In this document: positions 21,301 to 33,526 of the stretch, in pieces
Layout of the letters: every line of letters starts with the position of its first letter
Position numbering within the stretch: position 1 is the first letter of the stretch
Assembly (NCBI GenBank): GCA_034509925.1
Contig: CM067529.1
Location: 7,789,501 to 7,853,500 of the forward strand
DNA from: Hirudinaria manillensis
Taxonomy: Eukaryota > Annelida > Clitellata > Hirudinida > Hirudinidae
Direction of reading: 5' to 3'
DNA: 64,000 nucleotides
Made by a program: the position numbers and the translations under genes
Notes under the pieces: generated by a model
What the model was told of the DNA's origin: nothing
Database searches by the model: none
Seen by the model: the letters and a program-made list of their open reading frames with translations, nothing else

Positions 21301-24300
21301 AAATATGTAGCAGATATAAATAAAATCATATCTAATTAGACGGGCAAAGCCCACTTGGATAATATAGGGAAACAAACTATGCTGAGAACCATAGGCCATA
21401 CCTGATCTAATTAACAGAAGATTGCCCAGTAAATTTCTAGTGCCATTAACTGGAGGTTGATTATTTTTATAATTTATTTACATTGGATTATCATGCATTA
21501 ATGAGCATAATACTAACCATACAAAGAGGCATATATAAAGTGTTCAAAGTAATAAAGCCGCAACACAAATACTTTGTAATTATAATAACTTTGTAAAAAG
21601 TTAAGTATTAACCTCCCATTATAGGAATTCTTTCTTCATCAGATTGCTTGGAATCACTGCCAATGGTATTGCAATATACCATTGAAAAATTAGAATCATG
21701 CTTTGGATGGTTTGATGAATTATCTTTTGTAATAATTTTCTGTTCACTCCACTTTGACTGAACGGAATATGAGTGCAAGTTAAAGTTACAAACCACATTC
21801 GCATCATTTTCAGATTCCAAAGAATCAGAGGACCTATTGATTTTATTTTTTGATTCAGAATGGACTACATCATTCTCCTTAACATTGAGTATTGATCTGA
21901 TTTGTCCTGCTTCGTGAAATGCAGAATCGGATTCAAAAGATGACTCATATTCCACCAATCTGTTATCCATTGAATCCAGCTCCTCTGTTTGGGTTATTTC
22001 AGAAGAATTTTCATTGCTCATTTTTAACCTCAAAGTTTCAACAAAATCTGAGGCATCTGTTACTTTCTCTGGACTTTGAAGAACTGAGTTATCAATGGAT
22101 TGCCTGTTTTGTGACATCTCTTTATTGGTCGCATCTGATACTGGATAATCATCCAAACCTTCAATGTTCTCCATACAACTCTCTCCAAACAAAGCTTCAC
22201 AAGATTTCCCATCAGCAATCATGACCTCAATCTGTTCATTCAATTTTCTTATCTGATCTTCATCATCATTTCCAGAGGCACCAATATTTTCATGCAGTGC
22301 CTGCGACTCCTGGAGATCCTTTCCAAACCCAATTTCCAGTAACCCAGTTTGTCTGTCATCCAAATCATCAGAATCTTTGTCATCATTTGGCTCATTACGT
22401 TTCACTTTCTCAGCAGAAGCATCATTGCAAGGCTTACAAAGTTTATTTGAAGAGATGTTAGCCATCTCCCCTTCAATAGAAGTTGGTGTGTCTGACAATG
22501 GGTTGATAGTGCTTTCTAAATCATCACTAGCTTCCAAAGCATCAAAATCAAGAGTAGAATCAACCACAAGGTCCATGTCTAAGGAATCATCCAGAATGTC
22601 ATAAGAGTCATCAATTGGCATGTGAGCAAGATCAATATGTTTGCTGAAGGTCGACAGTTCAGATTCCGAGTGATCCTTGACTAATTCTTTATCGTATGGG
22701 TCCGTTATTGACTCAGTGATTCGGAGTTCAGAGCTAGTACAATCATCAACCTTTTGATGATCCATTGGTGGCACCATGCATAGCTCTTTATCTGATTGCT
22801 CTTCTTGAATCTCAGAGTTTCTTGCAATTGACTCCTCCGATAATGTTCCAATCAGATTAATCCTCTTCTCTGTGAGTTCACATTCTGCACTGGATCCATT
22901 GAGAATCCCTTTGCTGTCACTACTTGTAAGCGTATTCAGATCATGTTCTAAATCTTTTTCGTTGGGATTATCTGATTTAGGAAGAGTGGTAATTATCTCC
23001 TCCAATCCTTTTCCAGTTTCTTCGTTTTCAATTGAATCATGGTTCTTGTCCTCATTTAAATGATTCTCATTTCCATCAAACATCTGAGTGCAGTCACCTT
23101 CCAACATTTCCTCATCATCTAACAACACAATCAAATCATTATCTATTGGACGTAACTCCTCTGTGAAGGAAACAGGCATCATGTCATCCTCAAAAATCAA
23201 TTCCCCATCACATTCACTTCCTAATTTAGTCACATTAAATTTGTCTCCTTCACAACCTGTAATGTCATCATCAACAACTATGTGACAATCTTCAATTGAC
23301 CCCCTAGCTTTGATGACGGATTGTTCCAAATTTTGTTCGAAAGATTCTAGCATTTGGTTTGTACACACAAACCCGGTTCTTTCTTCGGAGTCATGTTCTG
23401 ATAATTCATCTACTGGATGAATTACCTGATCTAGGATAACATTCAAATTATTTGCTGCTGATTCATCATCATCATCATGCATTTCTTTTATGCTAGGTTT
23501 GGGGGTGGCAAAACATTGTTGTGTGTCATTTTTAGAATTTGTATTTTCTTCAAGATTTTCCTGTAATTCAGCCGATGTTGTAGGTGGCAAATCGTCAGCC
23601 ACAAATTCCAACCTCTTTACTTCATCTTCTAATCCATCTTCGTTTGTATCTGGCCTAACATTAATATCCCCAGTTTTTAATTCTGTTTTCAAATTATCAT
23701 TTGAAGCTTCAAGTAAACTCTCTCCCTTTTCAAATGAGTCTTTATTTTCTAGAATTTGCAGAGGTGGAGTACATTCAACATTACAACTAATTTCCAGGCA
23801 AGACTTTTGTGGTATTTTGGTGCCATCATGAAGGGATTCTAACATATTATCAGCAGTTTTTAGTTCAAATACATCAACCTTTAAAGGATCTGATTCTAAA
23901 TTCTCTCCTCTGACTAGAACATCATCAAAGGCGGAGTCACTCAAATTGTTCTCTGTTAATGGCCCTAATTTATTGTCAACAAACACGTCTTCAGGGTTGG
24001 AATAGAGCAAATGTTTTGATCCACATTCCGTGAATGATGTTATTTCCTCCTCGCAGATGATCGATTCCTCTATGAACTCTTCGTCAATCTCGATCAGAGG
24101 ATCGTTATCGGAATCGATCAGAGAATCCGAGTAGCCTGTAGTCGGAACTAAATCGCTGCAAGACGATTCAAAAACTTCATCTGGGTTGTAATTCTGGTCA
24201 GAATATAAGAGCAGAGGATCTTGGAAACCCGACGTCACGTGGCACAGAGATTCTCCGTAAGAAAATGTTTCGGCATTGTTGCCATTTTTATCGTAAGCCA

Positions 24301-26170
24301 ATGCATGATTGTCCGTCACACCATAAGCGCAGAACTTAGAAGCCTCGAAAGGCTCTGCATTGCTTTCATAAACATATTCATCGTTGAGAGGAAAGTCGGC
24401 GGTGTTGATCAGGGGATCCGAGGACTCAACGTCATAGGGAACGGAAGTCTGAGACGCAAACGGCTTCTCTCCTCGAGAACGTTCATACATGCAAGAACTC
24501 CTCTGCACATTAAGAGATTCTCTTTTATTAATGACAAGACCCTGCATGGACTCTATAAAGCTCATCATGTGATTCTCATCTACCGAATTTTGATACAACT
24601 GGTTGTGGTATATACGATTACCCTCCTGTGACTCATCAGTCTCAGGATGACTGGGTATAATTAATTCATTCGAATCCATACAGCTGCTAGCTGAAGAAGG
24701 ATTGAAATTCAGGCAGATGCCCGAAAGCCTTTCCTGGTCAACATCTTGGCTCGCTGCCAAACCAGATATGCTTGGAAAAGATTTCGAAGACATTTTCCTC
24801 GACGTGGAACTAGATGCTTGGAGATGCGCCGAGAAGCTCGGGGATTCGAGAAAAGATGCTATCTCGGGCAGTGCTTCGATGCTGTTCAATGAAGTTGAAC
24901 TGGGTGTAGCTCTGGCACTAGATCCACCTTTTTTGAAAAGAAAAATCGTCACAATTAAATATGACTATGTGTACATTTAATTAATTTAATTATGTTTGCC
25001 TTCAATTAATTTTCTAGCTATTTCTGATACATTTCCTATAAAATTAGATATCCACCTTTTGGCATAATTAAATGGAAATAATTTGGTTGTCCAATTTGTG
25101 ACACTAAAATGCTTTTCCAGGGCAGAGAACTCATTTTTATCACGACACTTATCAACTACTAAGCATATACAAATTATTTAAATTGACTGATAAGAACTGG
25201 CAGCAGTAGATATGCTTATAACATGCACTGACTGATTAATAATTGAATAAAATTAAAGTAAAAATTAATTGGAAAGTAGTGGGCCATAAATAATAACTTC
25301 ATAATTTACATCAATTTCTTAATTTTCTTTGATTAAGTATTATAGAAAATGCATTTCGTTTTTTAGTTTTTTCTCCTATCTTGATTTGTCATGAACATGT
25401 GTTTTAAGGTAAGAAATACATTATTATTAAATTCACATTTAGCTCCATATGGTAATCTTAGAAAAACAAAATGATCACTTAACAATAGTTATAAAAAAAC
25501 GAATGGTCAATGTTATGATCACCTGTCATAAGGGGATCAATTCTTTCTAAGACAACAGAGAGATCCCTGGAACATGCATTTATGTAATCCTCTGCTGTGG
25601 GCTCACGACCGACCACCCTCACTTCCATCTTTGGTCTTGCAGCAGTGGATTTTTTGGACTTTTTTTGCTTGTGTTCTGAGCTTGACAGCTGACTATCAGC
25701 TTTCAAAAAATGTAACTTAAGTTGCATTCAGATAAAAATGTCAAATTTCTGATACATTAAGCAATTTACAATCATTACAGTACTCGAATCAAGATCTTTA
25801 AAACATGCAAACTCGAACTAATCCTTTTCTCTAAAAAAATTTAATTGAAAACCAGATAAAACTTTTAACCAAAACATTAAAGAAGAGATAAATATTTTCT
25901 GCACGTTGTAATAAGTGGATTTGATTTGGGAAATTATATGATCAAGAGATCGTGTTCCGTTAACGAATATTTCTCATCAAAACACCTGAACATGTAATCA
26001 AATAACACACCTTCGACTGACGCAGCACCTACATTGCAATCTACGGACAAGAACTCAGCCAACCTTTGTACCAATTGAATTTTATTCCCCTTGGTATTCA
26101 GACCTAATTTGCTCAGCTGTCCTTTTAACTCGCTTACTTTCATTCTCAACAAATCGGACATTTCGAACAT
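11413..26170 (-). CDS. HNRNPU: hnRNP U-like protein (SAP-SPRY-kinase-like), greatly enlarged
   Basis: Sixteen exons, high to low: 26170-26011, 25699-25523, 24927-21613, 21084-20595, 20251-20190, 19405-19266, 17814-17715, 17570-17458, 17339-17172, 16796-16692, 16227-16105, 15969-15868, 15566-15401, 14800-13151, 12655-12573, 12207-11413. All phases agree and the sum is 2,582 aa; human HNRNPU is about 825. Order: SAP DNA-binding motif (residues about 9-43), huge acidic Ser/Asp/Glu-rich region, SPRY (about 1402-1575; GELACLWGNVRSN, ACSNG-type FPHV block), P-loop GLPGSGKTHW (exon 11), YILDQTNV, then the family's NFRLPRK segment and a long Gln/Ser/Asn/Arg-rich tail. hnRNP U proteins bind nuclear matrix DNA and RNA and act in chromatin organisation and splicing. 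The last two exons are less certain: exon 14 could instead read through to a stop at 13125. Confidence 0.88.
12656..13150 (-). other. Last long intron or alternative 3' end of the hnRNP U gene
   Basis: If the weak donor GTTATT at 13150 is not used, exon 14 ends in a stop at 13125 and a minus-strand AATAAA near 12960 could serve as its polyadenylation signal. If it is used, GAA AAA G joins AT GTG in phase and adds a nuclear-localisation-like DPKKRKSSD and the 265-codon final exon. Both outcomes may exist as isoforms (inference). Confidence 0.4.
15301..15377. repeat. AAT/AAC microsatellite in an hnRNP U intron
   Basis: About 77 bp of AAT triplets with interspersed AAC, directly after the donor of exon 13. 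Confidence 0.9.
17815..19265. other. hnRNP U intron 6
   Basis: AT-rich intron of 1,451 bp between two SPRY exons. I see no nested gene, repeat or structured element in it. Confidence 0.6.
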
Positions 26171-26626
26171 GTTTACAATGACTTAGACACAATATTGCAA
26201 AATATCAATCATCCAAAAATTTGCTCAAACACTGGCTCATTTTTGAAGTAAAAAAATTGCGATTAAGTGCAGAAACTGTAAATGTCGGAGATATAAACAA
26301 TCTACGAAATCGGAGATGGGTTAACGGCATAATTCCTAATGATATGTTTACTGTGGTTTATGGCAACGTTCGTTAATGATTTTATGTCTTCAAATTTCAT
26401 TGAAGCAAACAGGTGACTAAAATGATTAACTCAATCAAATAATGAAACAAAATATACGTCTATATCAACATATTGGCATTTAAGTGTTTTATTCGACTAT
26501 AAGTATTATTAATTGACTATTGAATTCAAAACATTTTACGAAATTGTTAAATATTTAAAAATGATGTAATCGGTTTTCATAAAATTAAGTTATGCTGATC
26601 AAAAGGCAGCATCATGAAATCGACGA
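26171..26626. other. Upstream region of the hnRNP U gene
   Basis: AT-rich DNA between the hnRNP U start codon and an inverted-repeat element. It should hold the promoter; no clear motif was found. Confidence 0.5.
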
Positions 26627-27038
26627 CTGTCTGAATAACAGTCTTAATTCTGATATTTGAATATATATGAGACTTGGGGCGTGGCCTCATAGATGGGGCT
26701 TTTCACTCCTCCTGCCTTTTGAGAGAAGCTTATCATAGGTATGTCGACATCACCTTTACGTGTCGATGCCGTTCGATGCCCGGCATGCGCCTCCAGATGT
26801 AGCCCTGTTTTATATTTAAAATTAGTTGAGTTAGGGTTGCCTTGGAGTAGAGCTTCAGTTCGGAGAATTGTTTTCGTAACTTTCTGAACAAACTTTTATG
26901 TACAAGATTTTTGCTTTATTTAATTCAAACTTACTAAAGTTGATTTTAATATTGGAAGTTGTGACTTTAAAAAATGAGACCACACCCCCAAAGTTTATCC
27001 ATATTCATATGTCGGAATCACGGTTGTTATTCAGACAG
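26627..27038. mobile_element. MITE-like element with about 75-bp imperfect terminal inverted repeats
   Basis: The left end CTGTCTGAATAACA (26627) returns inverted at the right end (27025-27038). The two arms stay alignable for about 75 bp, including GGGGCGTGGCCTCAT on the left against its counterpart GGGGGTGTGGTCTCAT on the right, at roughly three-quarters identity. The 412-bp interior is non-coding and noticeably richer in G+C than its surroundings. No clear target-site duplication was found. The ends TG...CA also allow a solo LTR, but arms this long favour a non-autonomous DNA transposon. Confidence 0.6.
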
Positions 27039-28323
27039 CCGAAATCGAAGCTATGGCGACGAAAATGAACTTTAAGAGTTTGAATTAGATTTTAAATTAG
27101 TCTTACTATTTCAAGTCTTTAACGGTCACGCCTAATAGATAATGGTTGCATTTTCTGGAATGTTAAACAAAATCCGGTTCATGTATAAGTTTAGGTCCTT
27201 AAGAAACATGTATCCAATATATCTAATTATTAATTAATGATTTAACTTCGCGCTTTCCTTAGTGGTGGACCTGGAAAGATCGTTTGTCTTCTATTCAACT
27301 ATCCTTCTATACATGTTCCCTCTACGCCATATCTTTTAAGCTTTCGTTTAAGAGACAATTTCAATTTATAGATATTAAACGCCTTCTGGAAGATTGGATT
27401 TCTTCAAATAAATTATGAAGGCAAAGCAATATTAAAAAATTTGAGACATTATATCTGGTAAAATATTCGTGAACAAACCTAATTAGAAATAAGAACTTTA
27501 AGATTTTGACGAATTTTTGGAAGGAAGCATGCTGCCTCAAATAGTAAATCTAACGAAAGAAGAAGGCTTATCAGGAAGTAAAGTAACACTTAGAATTAGG
27601 GCACCCGAGAGTAATGTAAAATATGTCCAAAGGTTTTTTTCTCGGAACCTTTTAATTTAGTTTAGAGTAGGCACCTGATTCAAGGAAAAACCTGCCCAGC
27701 TATTTTTATGTAAAATCTATCTGTTCTTTCAGACAGGTTTTACTATAGATAATTTCGATTTGAAGAAAAATGAGAAATTTTAACCAGATTGTTGCAATTC
27801 GAAGTTCTTTAATTTCTAATGCCATTTTCGTTGCTTATAAAACTTGTTACGACTTTCATCAAACGCCACCCTATAAAGCCAAATATTCTTTGTGGACGGT
27901 CCCATTTGTGGACAATACATTCTTGATGAAGTCCCGAAAGTCCATTGCCTAATTAGTTAAATATTATTTCGTAATTGGATGATTCTTAATGCGTGATTTA
28001 ATATTTTATCTGAGTCTTAACAATAAAAAAATGGATCATGAACAATGTCCATTGAACATGTTGGGATTCCCATATTTTATAAGTGGTAATCCCTTTAACT
28101 TAACCTTGACCCTAATCACGAAACGATCACGGAGTCGCAATGTATTTGTAAAAATTTCCTGTGAATGAATATAAATTAATTTTAAATTTGAAATCTTTTT
28201 GTTACACTTGATAATGGAACATTCCCATTCCTGATTTAGGCCGTCGATTTGTAGAATATTTATTTAATCAGTTATTAAAGCCAAATAAAGGGAGTACTTC
28301 AAGGAAATGAAATTATTTTATCG
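27039..28323. other. Intergenic DNA upstream of hnRNP U, downstream of the channel
   Basis: No coding or repeat structure recognised except the polyadenylation signal of the channel at its right end. Confidence 0.5.
28259..28264 (-). promoter_or_regulatory. Polyadenylation signal of the channel gene
   Basis: Minus-strand AATAAA about 60 nt after the channel's stop codon. Confidence 0.5.
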
Positions 28324-31300
28324 TCAAGTCGATCGATAATGAGACGAATATATAGTCCAATAAGCAACGTTAAACAAGACAAACGATACTGGGAATAATT
28401 TTCTTGAAATCTTATCCACTTTTCTTGCTCTTGACTTCCCATCATAAGCTGATTTGTCATTCCAAACATATTCGGACACCTGCAATAGGACCCTTTGTAA
28501 GAGGTAAGAGATTCAAAAATATTCTATTTTTATGTATTTTAAATATTATTAATGTATAATACAGATCATGATAAAATAAGCATAACTAAATATAAATTGC
28601 AGGATTTAAGAAAGGAATTTCGCCCGGAATTAATGCATGCGATAAGGTAAAAAAATAGTTTTTTTAGTTTTTATGTGAAAAGTGAAATACTATAAATATA
28701 ATCAAAGGCTTACTTTGAAAATTTGATTCTTAAACAAAATGTTACGTCGCGAAAATTTTCCACGCAATCAAATACATTTATGACCTAATCGACTTTGATA
28801 GGTGTTGTGAATGTCGTGTTCTCTAAATATATTTTAAAATTCCTCTTACCCTGTTGAAGAGGACAAGAACTCTTTGCTTGGTTGAAATAATTTTACTGGG
28901 AGATTTGTTTGCTTCAGATCCAAGGGAACGGTGAATCATTAAATTGCTGAGTTCAATGTCATCTGACAAAAAAAAACCAATATGTTTTCAATACGAAATC
29001 AATTCGTAAATGGTAAAAGAAATCAACAGATAAAAAAAATAAAATATTTGAAATATTACTTAAACAGATTAAAAAAAAACCTCTTTCGGGTGTGGCTCGG
29101 CCTTGTTCAGCGATTGACTTTGCCCTGAGAGCAGACATTCCACGGTTTGCAAATCGACCGACATTAACCGAGGAAGCCGCAATGCTTTTGGCTCTGTCCC
29201 CCTGAAACCGCTTAGGCTCCTTACTTTCTGTAGGTTTTGCTGAAGTATTACTTTGGTCCTTGTTAACAAATTTCTTACGAGCGAGAACATTCACGATGGC
29301 ATATTCTATTAGAGAAGCAAAGACAAAGACGAGACAGGCGATCATCCACACGTCAAGGGCTTTTATGTAGGATACTTTGGGAAGGGTAGCCCTCGCTCCA
29401 GCACTCATGGTCGTGGTAGTGAGGACAGTCAGTAGACCAATGGAAACACGTGCAGGTGATGCATCCACGTGAATCCAGAAGGAAACCCAAGAGAGGATGA
29501 CTATGAGGATGCTTGGTATGTAAACCTGGATGAGAAAGTAACCTATCTCCCGCTGAAGATGAAAACGAATTTCCAGGCATGGAAAATAACCTGTCAGTAA
29601 AAATTAATTCCTAAGAAGCGCTGAAGCTGAAACTATCAAATATCAGACACATTCGGGATCTATCAATTTTAAAACTTGAATTAATACGATTTCGACGGAA
29701 ATTGACAAAAAAGTTTTACGATTACCGATTCGGGAAATTTTGAGTTAATCATAAGAATTTAATTTATATTTTATCAAGTAATTCAACAAAATAAGTAAAA
29801 AAGCAATAAAAATAGATAAATAAAAAAAAACAAGATTAATAAAAACCTGCTGTGTAATTTTGTCCACAATCTCTCAATTCTTTCTTTTTAATGCTAAACT
29901 GAGGAAGTTGAAGATCTTCAACTTGTTGAACTGGTTGTTCCAACCATCCGAATTTGATTGTGTCAGAAGTATATCCAACTGAAAATAATATTTTCTTGAC
30001 ATCATTTCATTTAATTTTATCTATTATCTCTTGAGTTTTTATATCTAGTTATTAGAAATTAATAGCTATGTTACGTTACATTATTAATATTAATAATATA
30101 TTATTATTAATAATAATTAATATTAGTATTAATATTGTAATACTATTAAAAATGTAATAATCTAAAAAATATAAGAAATCTAATAGAAATGTAGGAAAAT
30201 ATCCCAGTCAATCAAAACATCGTGTTGATGATAAAGATGTGATATTTTTAGCGCTGTTATTCTGGACTTAATTGACATCAAGTGGAAATGATAAGGTTTG
30301 CTCACAGCTCTCGAACATAATAGGGCAAGCTTGAGAGTCAAGAGGATAATATTGGAGGTTCATTGGACAGGCAAACACGGCTGAGATTCTGTCGGATCAG
30401 AATTTAAATGCATTTGGTCACCTTATTTGTTATGGAGTTCGTACAAGACAGTCAATTATAGACCACTAGATTTAATTGTTATCTTCTTCATCATTTCATT
30501 GCATTTGTCCTTTACTTTCACATGAGTTTTTATTTAATAATATCTTTTTGAACTTCGAATTTCTCATTATTTATTAAAATAGAACATTCGAAAAATATCT
30601 TATATAGGTTTTTGTTAGACATTTACTCCCAGTAATTCCAAGCGTTTGCACTTAAATTACATGAAGGGTATTCCACATAATTTATAATTACGCAATTCAT
30701 AATAATGGATAAGTAATTCGGACAAAAAAACAGATCTTTGGATCGTACTCACTTGATAACATACCACAATTCACCATTCCTACTCAGCCTCAAGAACCTG
30801 TTAGCGATGGTAACTTCGTGGAAAGAAGCTGCTTTTTCATTCCTAAAGAAAGTATCGGGAATCCAAATAGAATTCCAGCTGTGATCTGCCATCCTGAACT
30901 TCTCTGTGGTGTTCGTCAGGTGAGAGAATGACAGCCTTTGGTCGAGCCAGGATTGTCTCAGGTACAGATTCACAGAGTAATCCTTACATCGAGAAAGTTA
31001 CGAAAAATTTGGAGAAGCTTTAGTGATTTGCAACAAAAATTCGGTGCTGGAAAACGTCTCCGTAAAAGCCACCGAAGATTTTGGTAATCTCAGTTAGAGG
31101 CACGTGGAGCAATTATTAAATATCAAATATTAACACATTTTACTGTCTATACTCAATTACAATAAATATAATAGGTATTCATTCTAATTCTACATTATAA
31201 TCAATAATTTTAGCATGTTAACAATGTTAACTTTGATGATGTTAATAATTATGATGATGATATTTGTAATTATTATTTTTATTTTATTTTTATTTTTATT

Positions 31301-33526
31301 ATTATATAGTTTAGGAGGTCATTCATTACCAAATCAACTTCATGTACTTCTTATCATCTCTATTGTTCTATTATCGACCAAAAGAATTTAGAAGAAATCA
31401 CTTTTTTTTAATTCTTTCACAAAAAGTAAAATTAACATTTAATGCGAAACATACAGAAATCAATTTCATTGGGTCGAATAACAATTCACGATATTTTTTG
31501 TTTCAAATTTTATACAAGCGAAAGCACCTTAGCTTCACTGTTATCAGTTTATTGGTAAGAGAATGGTTGCTTTAAGAGGTGGTGTGTCTATTTGTTAAGC
31601 TCATTGATTTTTCTAGTACACTTTCAGACCATCAATTCTGGAAGGTCAAGTGGACGAAACCGAACATATCTGACAACATTTGCTTTCTACATTTTTTTAA
31701 ATCAAGATATTAAGGCTGACGAAACTGTTGGTGAGATTGTGTGTTACGTTTGTGGAGAGGTAGCGATGGTTGGAAATACCGCTCCCCCACTTCCATCGGT
31801 TTTAGAGCTATTAAATGGGAAGTTTGACGCGAATGATGCATTTAGCAGTGTGCTGTTTAAATGTATTGCAGGCAGTTAAATAGTAGCAAATTGTTAGATT
31901 ACGTAACATCTACGTATTGATTACCATTGTCTGTTCATTGATTGAGTAGAAACTGTTGACGTAGATGCCAATGCGAACTTCCGTAGGATAGTCTGAAAAA
32001 AAAGAAGACAAGAACATTACCTGGATCAGAGAAATTAACTGAGAGCAATGTTTATTAACATCTACAAAATGAATTGTTATCTGTTTATACAATAAATAAG
32101 TCTCCACTTAATAATTAACGAGCATTTAGCGATGCCTCCCTAAGGTATATATAGAAGTTTGAAAATATGATGTCCAAACAAAATTCGTTGCCATGGGAAC
32201 CTTGCAAATGTCCCTTGAGTTTCCGGGATTCAATTTAAAATCTCGAACGAAACTGCGAAGCACCATAAATAAACATGGCTGGATTCGTAATGGAATGGCT
32301 GGATTAATTTTTATCTGCCGCTCCACACTGTTATTATTTCTTTCAGTTAGAAGCACCGCTTGATTAAAGTATTTGTTAAGTATTATTATTATTTTATATC
32401 CTATTCTAATTTCCCTCTTGAATAAAATTTACTGTCTGCTTAGCGGTTACAATTTACAGATTCGACTAGGGATAAAAAGGTCTTCATGAAATAAGCGAAC
32501 TTTTTTTTGATAAGGAAAAGCAACAAGTTAAGCAGAAAGTTTCTGTTTATTTGTATTCATTGATGTATTGTGCACTTCAAACAAACACCTCTCGTTCTTT
32601 CAGGAATTTCTTTTGCTTCAAACACAATGTAAAAATCCTACCACTTGTTATTTCAAGCATCCTCTAATAATTAATGCACGAATCTTTTTATTAAACGATT
32701 ATTTATTTGCTTTATTACATTCAGGAATAGATATATTATATTCTATTATTTATATCTTATATGTATGTTTATATATTATTTATTTATTTATGTCTGGAAG
32801 TCAGATATTCAAACATGTTTCAGTGTTTGCAGTCTACTGAACTTTCTCATTGTTTTTGGGCGCATTTGCTGCACGTTCGATTGTGCGTTCGTGCCTCACA
32901 AATTATAAAATTGTTTTAAAACTAATTTGTTTGAAGCTTTTTTCTATGACAATTGAAATTAAATTATCACTTTCTTCTGAAAACTTAACGGCTTTTAGAA
33001 GCTAATTTCACAAATTATATTTCATTTATTCATATTATTTACGAAATCCATTTATCCGGAGATAAACTCAGGATCTTTTATCGGTTGGAGTCTTTGGTGA
33101 TCTTTAGTGATTTCTCGAGCAATTATGACTCGATTTAAGTCGCAACCACTTTTGGAAATTATGCTCCAAGGGAATATTAATTAAGCAACGAATTTAGCAA
33201 ACAGGACCGCTTATGAGTTCGCAATAATCAACTGCGTGTTCACAATGTGAACTAAAAACCGTTGTTGCAATTCAAATATTAAATAATTGAATTAATCATA
33301 TGATTTGCTTTTTATCCTAATATGAAAAAAATATAATTTATTTCTCATTACTTATTTATGCTTTATGCATTAACAATTTTCTGAATAAAGTTAGTCCTTA
33401 ATTTGGTGGTTAGCACTAAAGTTTGATTAATGAAAAATTAAATATTCATAACTTGCTGACTCACCACTGGATGGGGGGTCGAGTTTGTTGTAAGTTTCCT
33501 TCAAGGATTTCATGATTTCCGTGGGA
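28324..33526 (-). CDS. Cys-loop anion channel, glycine receptor/GluCl type (5' end missing)
   Basis: Exons, high to low: 33526-33465, 31992-31925, 30982-30753, 30388-30306, 29978-29847, 29590-29081, 28962-28850, 28479-28324 (stop TGA); phases agree throughout. The protein is a subunit of a pentameric ligand-gated chloride channel of the plasma membrane. Order: ligand-binding domain with YLRQSW (loop D arginine) and [11 protein letters not shown] (loop A), Cys-loop [15 protein letters not shown] with 13 residues between cysteines, ESFGYT (loop B), second disulphide [12 protein letters not shown] (loop C), M1 ([15 protein letters not shown]), PAR anion-selectivity motif before M2, [13 protein letters not shown] before M3, a basic cytoplasmic loop, and M4 ([18 protein letters not shown]). 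The second cysteine pair points to the glycine/GluCl/HisCl branch rather than GABA-A. Pore residues 2' and 6' are unusual. The signal-peptide exon was not found; the agonist cannot be stated. Confidence 0.9.

Noticed and set aside
22872-24980. Several plus-strand open frames of 60-136 codons
   Set aside because: They are antisense shadows of the large acidic hnRNP U exon, whose frame is supported by in-phase splice junctions at both ends.
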